Positions 57,755 to 64,000 of a stretch of DNA of 64,000 nt are shown one piece after another. The notes under the pieces are model-generated. The model searched no databases. It was not told the DNA's origin and saw only the letters and a list, made by a program, of their open reading frames with translations. Source of the stretch: Bedellia somnulentella (lineage: Eukaryota > Arthropoda > Insecta > Lepidoptera > Bedelliidae); the NCBI GenBank assembly GCA_963576735.1, contig OY755181.1:6138001-6202000 (forward strand), given 5' to 3'. Positions within the stretch are counted from its first letter, which is position 1, and each line of letters starts with the position of its first letter. The translations under genes and the position numbers were made by a program.

Positions 57755-58053
57755 AACCCATAACGTCCCACTGCTGGGCACGGGTCTCTTCCGTGAGGAA
57801 GGTATTAGCCATACTTCACCACGGGGGCCAGCCGGGTTGATGGAGGTTTGTAAGGCTAGTGGTCACCTTACCGTTAGATGTTATCAAGCCGCCCGTTTGG
57901 GTCTCTGACAAAGCTTGACGACTGCTATCTTACGATAACAACCGGAACCAACGGCTTTACGTGCCTTGCGAAGCACGGTAGCGCCCGAGATAAATACCAC
58001 TAGGCGGTGACCCATCCGTGGACATCACATCAGTCCAACTGAGCTACAGGCGC
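57755..58053 (-). repeat. tRNA-derived SINE with CAGCAGTGGGACGT tail
   Basis: The minus-strand head GCGCCTGTAGCTCAGTTGG is an A-box match. The body has GGGCGCTACCGTGCTTCGC and TTCCTCACGGAAGAGACCC. The 3' end CCCAGCAGTGGGACGTTATG is a common lepidopteran repeat tail. Confidence 0.7.
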
Positions 58054-58156
58054 TACTACGATACGATGTATATTGAAGAGTAATAAACTGAATCTATGAT
58101 GATAAATTAATAAATGTTTGAAATATGCCATCAGCAAAGACTAAAAAGTATAAAAT

Positions 58157-58685
58157 AAATTAATAGTTTAAAAAACACTAAAAAACACGCTTTTATAAGT
58201 GCACTTAAAAATCAAAAATAAATTACGGGTCGTTCAAGTTGTCTCTATTTCTGGGCTGAAGTGTAAACTATGTGCTTTTAATTATAATATTTGATTGTAA
58301 AAGCGTGGGGCGCTGGAGCAGGAAAAACTTTCTTGTAAACAAACACACGAACAAGAACTCTACATTTTGCCACTGTTGACTAGTACTTTGAACAGACTGT
58401 TTAATATAGAGCCTCCAACTAGTGGTGCTGCAACTCTAGTTAGAGTGCCGATCTCTGTAACCTGCTTCCCGAAACATCGCTTAACTTGATTTCTTAGTAA
58501 GGTAAACAAAAAATCTTTCCTTTTCCAGCGCCCCACGTTTTTACAATCAAATATTATAATTAAAAGCACATAGTTTACACTTCAGCCCAGAAATAGAGAC
58601 AACTTGAACGACCCGTAATTTATTTTTGACTTTTAAGTGCACTTATAAAAGCGTGTTTTTTAGTGTTTTTTAAACTATTAATTTT
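58157..58685. repeat. Foldback element with ~160-bp arms
   Basis: Arms 58157-58322 and 58521-58685 are near-perfect reverse complements (AAGTGCACTT, TACGGGTCGTTCAAGTTGTC, AATTATAATATTTGATTG, GGGGCGCTGG). The spacer of about 200 bp has no recognisable gene. Confidence 0.88.
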
Positions 58686-58699
58686 TATATGACGCCTAT

Positions 58700-60230
58700 C
58701 TCCAGCCTAACAGAGTATATGGCTGCGAATCCACTAGAGTTGTATGAGACTAATGTGTTTTGAAAGGACCAATAGAGTTGCTTCATGTACTTACGCTGAG
58801 ACGAAGTGATGAAAATAACAATAATATCACTTATTAATTTACTTTTACGTCATACCAAGTCAACATCTCGCTAGTTTCTTTCTGCATTCGGCGAGTACTC
58901 AGCAGGTGTGAACTAGGTTCATGTAGCCATTTCTTACACTTACGGTGGAGCCCGACAAGCTGAACTGCATTATAGACTTTTTTAGCCAAACGACTCTTTG
59001 GATGTATTTACTTAATATTGAATGGGAGTCATGCACAATTACTAAGACTGTCTTATTCAGATATTTGACCCGTGCAACAAGTATTCAAGATATTCGCCAA
59101 GATTAGGATGTAAAACAAATTAGAATATCTTGACTTTATCCTAATGATTTCTGAAGGAACTCATATCAAATGGAGTTAAATTGTCATGTTGTTCTCCTAA
59201 TGTCGTTTTATCAAAGTTTGAAAATATTTTATACTTGATCTACATACACACACCCCCGATACTGAGGACAGTAACCTCTAATTTTGGCAAATTAATTTAG
59301 TTTATATAGGTTTCGTTATTACTGGATTACAGACAAACTACCACGGATATCCCATAACTACCAGTAAGAATTCGAACCAATATTTTTTGCCATTCCTTTT
59401 GTAAGTCACGAAACGTTGATGCTTTTACAAGAGCAATATGTATGTTTTGAATGGGTTACCTTGATAACAGTATTTTTGTTGTAGAGCTAAGCACAATTCC
59501 TCGAAAATAACTCTGAATTGTTTTGTCTCACACAACGTTAAATAGCGCATAGTAAAAGTGGGTAAAGAGTTGACTGAAGAGTGTAGTAATACGTTTTTAT
59601 TGTTTATTAGGTGGGATATGCCAAGCCTTTGCCAAGTTACCTAACCAGAAACCTCATTTGCATATTAAGGAAAACCATACAGATTTTATTCCAAGTTCTG
59701 TTCAACTTGTATCAAATCAATTATTGTTGGTATCAATGAAAAACAAAGTAATCTTTAAATGAATATGTTGCCAGAGTATGTATGTAGGAGATAGTTATTG
59801 TATAAGAGTGAGAGAGTTTCAATCACACAAACATTTAGTTGACAACGGTTTATTTGCACTGAACTTACCGCAACATCCTTTTATAAACCATCTTAGACGT
59901 TGTATTGTAACTTCTCAATAATAATTTACTTACAAATACACATGCATTACCCAACACGAAACCTAATAAAAAACGATAAAAATGGGTGGTATTAAAAACA
60001 CCGGTAGATACAGTGCATCAATATATGATATTTAATCTTCATGTACAAGCAAATTTATTAATACACTTTTATAAACCGTTTTCCGCTTCGAAATAATATC
60101 GTATTATGCCATAATATAGTGTAAATATGACCGCTGGATGGCGTTCATAAGGCAACAAAACAAAAATAGCGGCACTTCGGAATTATATTCCACCTACCTA
60201 CGTTACACTTTATATGTTATCTACACGACG
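58700..60230. other. No gene or repeat recognised
   Basis: AT-rich sequence. Part may be the 3' UTR of the minus-strand gene that enters from the right. Confidence 0.4.
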
Positions 60231-60233
60231 CGC

Positions 60234-60275
60234 CCCCGGAGACACGCCTATATCCTGATAGGCGTGTCCCCGGGG
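60234..60275. other. GC-rich 18-bp hairpin
   Basis: CCCCGGAGACACGCCTAT, loop ATCCTG, then ATAGGCGTGTCCCCGGGG: 17 of 18 pairs match. It stands out in AT-rich surroundings and lies downstream of the stop codon of the minus-strand gene. Confidence 0.65.
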
Positions 60276-60626
60276 ATACAGGCGTCTTCTAAAATAACTC
60301 TATAATTGTCTATAGCGAGCGGCAGTAACAAATAAAACTACATACATTTCCCGTCACGAGTGTTCGTAATGAATAGTTTAATGCTCACTTCAGTCGATCG
60401 TACAGTATAAGTAGGTCTCTTCTCGATAGGACATTTTTTTCTATTATGTATATAGATAAATCTGTATATTATATAATTCTTTCTCACTAATATCTACACC
60501 GTCATCCAAGGGTTACATGTAATATAAACGCTCAATGGCTGTAGGTAGTAACTAGGTATGATGTTATTGTTGAGCGTGCGTGTGCGCCTCTTAGTAAGGC
60601 AGTCCAGGTAAGTCCGGGTGTGACGA

Positions 60627-63300
60627 CTAGTGCGTCCATTTGCTCCATGTTTGCTGTGAACAAAATAAATTATGTTAATATCGATACTAAATTAGGTAAA
60701 ATTTAATATGCATCAGCATTCACTGATGAAAGTTTTGGTGTTTTTAATTTGAGCCTGGCTGATTGTAATTATTGTTATGATGTAATTTTTCTTGCGCTAT
60801 CAGTTTTATGTAATGCGAGCTGCTTCACAATTAAAACTAAATATTTCAAGCATTTTACTTAAAATGGGAAAAAAAATCAGCAAACATATGAAGAGGACAG
60901 ACATTTGCAAAGAGGTCATTGTCTTTATACGAAAATTCTTATGAGTAAAGATTTAGAGTTCATTGGTGCGCTTGCACCCAGCGCGTCGTCAATGGACGAG
61001 TATTATCTTGGTACTTAATTGGCACGAGTGCCCCAATTTCTCACCATAAGCAACTTCCAACCTTCCTAGATAAAGACATTCGCCATCAAACGGGATCCTG
61101 TAAAAAATGGTCTGCCGTGTGAAAGGGCTGTGATAGTATATCAGGGACAGAGCGGCCGTGTGATGAGCTAGTGTGTATAGTTACCTGTTTGTCGTGCGGG
61201 TGTTCCCAGTGCGGCGCGTCCTGCTGCGCGGGCGGCAGGTAGTGCAGCGGCAACGCGTGCATCAGAGACAGAGCGGCCGTGTGATGAGCTAGTGTGTATA
61301 GTTACCTGTTTGTCGTGCGGGTGTTCCCAGTGCGGCGCGTCCTGCTGCGCGGGCGGCAGGTAGTGCAGCGGCAACGCGTGCATCAGAGACAGAGCGGCCG
61401 TGTGATGAGCTAGTGTGTATAGTTACCTGTTTGTCGTGCGGGTGTTCCCAGTGCGGCGCGTCCTGCTGCGCGGGCGGCAGGTAGTGCAGCGGCAACGCGT
61501 GCATCAGAGACAGAGCGGCCGTGTGATGAGCTAGTGTGTATAGTTACCTGTTTGTCGTGCGGGTGTTCCCAGTGCGGCGCGTCCTGCTGCGCGGGCGGCA
61601 GGTAGTGCAGCGGCAACGCGTGCATCAGAGACAGAGCGGCCGTGTGATGAGCTAGTGTGTATAGTTACCTGTTTGTCGTGCGGGTGTTCCCAGTGCGGCG
61701 CGTCCTGCTGCGCGGGCGGCAGGTAGTGCAGCGGCAACGCGTGCATCAGAGACAGAGCGGCCGTGTGATGAGCTAGTGTGTATAGTTACCTGTTTGTCGT
61801 GCGGGTGTTCCCAGTGCGGCGCGTCCTGCTGCGCGGGCGGCAGGTAGTGCAGCGGCAACGCGTGCATCAGAGACAGAGCGGCCGTGTGATGAGCTAGTGT
61901 GTATAGTTACCTGTTTGTCGTGCGGGTGTTCCCAGTGCGGCGCGTCCTGCTGCGCGGGCGGCAGGTAGTGCAGCGGCAACGCGTGCATCAGAGACAGAGC
62001 GGCCGTGTGATGAGCTAGTGTGTATAGTTACCTGTTTGTCGTGCGGGTGTTCCCAGTGCGGCGCGTCCTGCTGCGCGGGCGGCAGGTAGTGCAGCGGCAA
62101 CGCGTGCATCAGAGACAGAGCGGCCGTGTGATGAGCTAGTGTGTATAGTTACCTGTTTGTCGTGCGGGTGTTCCCAGTGCGGCGCGTCCTGCTGCGCGGG
62201 CGGCAGGTAGTGCAGCGGCAACGCGTGCATCAGAGACAGAGCGGCCGTGTGATGAGCTAGTGTGTATAGTTACCTGTTTGTCGTGCGGGTGTTCCCAGTG
62301 CGGCGCGTCCTGCTGCGCGGGCGGCAGGTAGTGCAGCGGCAACGCGTGCATCAGAGACAGAGCGGCCGTGTGATGAGCTAGTGTGTATAGTTACCTGTTT
62401 GTCGTGCGGGTGTTCCCAGTGCGGCGCGTCCTGCTGCGCGGGCGGCAGGTAGTGCAGCGGCAACGCGTGCATCAGAGACAGAGCGGCCGTGTGATGAGCT
62501 AGTGTGTATAGTTACCTGTTTGTCGTGCGGGTGTTCCCAGTGCGGCGCGTCCTGCTGCGCGGGCGGCAGGTAGTGCAGCGGCAACGCGTGCATCAGAGAC
62601 AGAGCGGCCGTGTGATGAGCTAGTGTGTATAGTTACCTGTTTGTCGTGCGGGTGTTCCCAGTGCGGCGCGTCCTGCTGCGCGGGCGGCAGGTAGTGCAGC
62701 GGCAACGCGTGCATCAGAGACAGAGCGGCCGTGTGATGAGCTAGTGTGTATAGTTACCTGTTTGTCGTGCGGGTGTTCCCAGTGCGGCGCGTCCTGCTGC
62801 GCGGGCGGCAGGTAGTGCAGCGGCAACGCGTGCATCAGAGACAGAGCGGCCGTGTGATGAGCTAGTGTGTATAGTTACCTGTTTGTCGTGCGGGTGTTCC
62901 CAGTGCGGCGCGTCCTGCTGCGCGGGCGGCAGGTAGTGCAGCGGCAACGCGTGCATCAGAGACAGAGCGGCCGTGTGATGAGCTAGTGTGTATAGTTACC
63001 TGTTTGTCGTGCGGGTGTTCCCAGTGCGGCGCGTCCTGCTGCGCGGGCGGCAGGTAGTGCAGCGGCAACGCGTGCATCAGAGACAGAGCGGCCGTGTGAT
63101 GAGCTAGTGTGTATAGTTACCTGTTTGTCGTGCGGGTGTTCCCAGTGCGGCGCGTCCTGCTGCGCGGGCGGCAGGTAGTGCAGCGGCAACGCGTGCATCA
63201 GAGACAGAGCGGCCGCGGTCGCGCCCGCCCCCGCTGTCGCTCCCGCGCCCGCATTCGCTCCGTACTCCATGCCTACGTTCATGGCGTGCGCGTTCATGTT
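60627..63300 (-). CDS. Unrecognised gene, 3' part (internal exon and tentative last exon)
   Basis: The exon 63121-63300 begins after the acceptor TTATTTTACAG and ends at ACAAACAG/GTAACT. It encodes NMNAHAMNVGMEYG, an Ala/Gly/Thr-rich low-complexity stretch, then LMHALPLHYLPPAQQ and HWEHPHDKQ. GC content is very high relative to the flanks. A tentative last exon starts at 60653 after GTTCACAG; in the same phase it adds QTWSKWTH and stops at TAG 60627-60629. In other phases it stays open longer, so the phase is uncertain. A good plus-strand donor (CCAG/GTAAGT near 60607) is a competing reading of that region. I do not recognise the protein; the composition would suit a disordered C-terminal part of a regulatory protein, but that is a guess. 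Earlier exons lie beyond the right edge. Confidence 0.5.
61143..63215. repeat. 121-bp tandem array, 17 apparently identical units spanning an exon-intron boundary
   Basis: The period is exactly 121 bp. Each unit has 95 bp matching the end of the minus-strand exon plus 26 bp of the following intron, so each carries the donor ACAAACAG/GTAACT (donor GT complements at 61184, 61305 ... 63120). I saw no base differences among internal units. The left edge diverges at CAGGGACAGAG and the right edge at GCGGTCGCG. 121 is not a multiple of 3, so translation shifts frame at each unit, and read-through stops at TAG in the second intronic part. Confidence 0.95.
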
Positions 63301-64000
63301 CTGTAAAATAATAATATTGCTAGGTTAAAAAAGCAGTTAGTTTCATATCGAAAGCCGACTTTATTGTTATGAATATAAGAATATACATTTCTTTTATTTC
63401 ATCAGTCCTAATATTTCTTTCTTAGAGCGATTTGTAATAATGTGATATAAAAATATTGGATAATTTTACCAAAATCCGTCTTCTAAAATAGGTTTTTTTG
63501 AGGCAACTGTCACATGACTAAGAACGACCGTGATTGGCTATTTCTATAATGACGTAGATTGCGCATAAACAGACTGTGTATCGCTTCGCTTATTGGTGTA
63601 TAATACGGAATTGACGTCACTACATGCCACAGCCGCCATATTACTTAAAGTCGCGTTTTCGCGGCGCATATGAATATTGCATTTTATTTATAGATTTTTT
63701 AATAAAATAGCTAAAATAAAGACAGAAAAGTATTATTTTAGGGCTCCTTATAAACAAATAAACACCGTAAGATAGTTTTCAAAACTTTGTCAAATAGCCT
63801 ATTCTGACCAGTCAGACTGCGTCCGTGGCCGTGCGTAGTCGTCGGCTTTGGGTGATAATTTATTTATTTACACAAGGAAAACAAACAGCTGTGATACTTT
63901 AAATTAGGATACACTTTTCACACACATTAGCCTAATAGTTTTCACCAATAAAAATATGGAACCTTAGTCCTTCTTAAATTTGACAGTATAATTAAATGCT
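63301..64000. other. Intron of the minus-strand gene; MITE-like sequence
   Basis: No exon seen. 63500-63800 has CACATGAC, TGACGTCAC, GCCGCCAT and CATATGAATATTGC in an arrangement like the MITE at 46010-46451, so it is probably a diverged relative. Confidence 0.35.

Noticed and set aside
61168..63297. Sixteen overlapping 71-residue minus-strand open frames starting MHALPLHYLPP
   Set aside because: They are one exon end read through the donor into the next repeat unit. They are frame products of the tandem array, not separate genes.

Overview
The window is eukaryotic nuclear DNA, almost certainly from a moth or butterfly. Genes are split by GT-AG introns and the background is AT-rich. The repeats are of lepidopteran type: tRNA-derived SINEs, short elements with (ATGT)n tails, mariner, hAT, Harbinger and P-like DNA transposons, and Jockey-like LINEs. 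Family names are from memory of protein and repeat signatures; no database was searched.

Layout. 1-4.3 kb: 3' part of a Toll receptor gene (+), entering from the left edge, with LRRs, two cysteine clusters, a membrane segment and a TIR domain. 6.15-6.34 kb: a lone cadherin-domain exon (-). 7.0-14.8 kb: transposon remnants (mariner; an internally deleted P-like THAP element; foldback and SINE insertions). 15.5-18.8 kb: a two-exon, eight-finger C2H2 zinc-finger gene (+). 18.8-36.4 kb: a transposon-dense block. It holds a LINE (-) split by a 1.2-kb element, a near full-length P-like THAP transposase (25.7-31.2 kb, +), a second degenerate LINE (+) split by a Harbinger-type MITE, and minisatellites. 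36.9-45.4 kb: a complete seven-exon gene for the LRP receptor-associated protein (RAP/LRPAP1), an ER chaperone ending in HSEL. 45.5-58.7 kb: nested insertions, with a possible two-exon gene end at 51 kb. 60.6-63.3 kb: 3' part of an unrecognised gene (-) whose exon-intron boundary lies in a 17-copy, apparently identical 121-bp tandem repeat.

The host genes look unrelated to one another: immune signalling, transcription, receptor folding, and one unknown. The most unusual features are: (i) a short retroposon family with a 73-nt tRNA-like domain near its 3' end, where two copies have 12-13 bp target duplications; (ii) a four-level nest of insertions at 54.2-56.2 kb, partly dated by target duplications; (iii) the 121-bp array, which repeats a 5' splice site 17 times; (iv) several short DNA elements whose boundaries can be read to the base because they interrupt another repeat.
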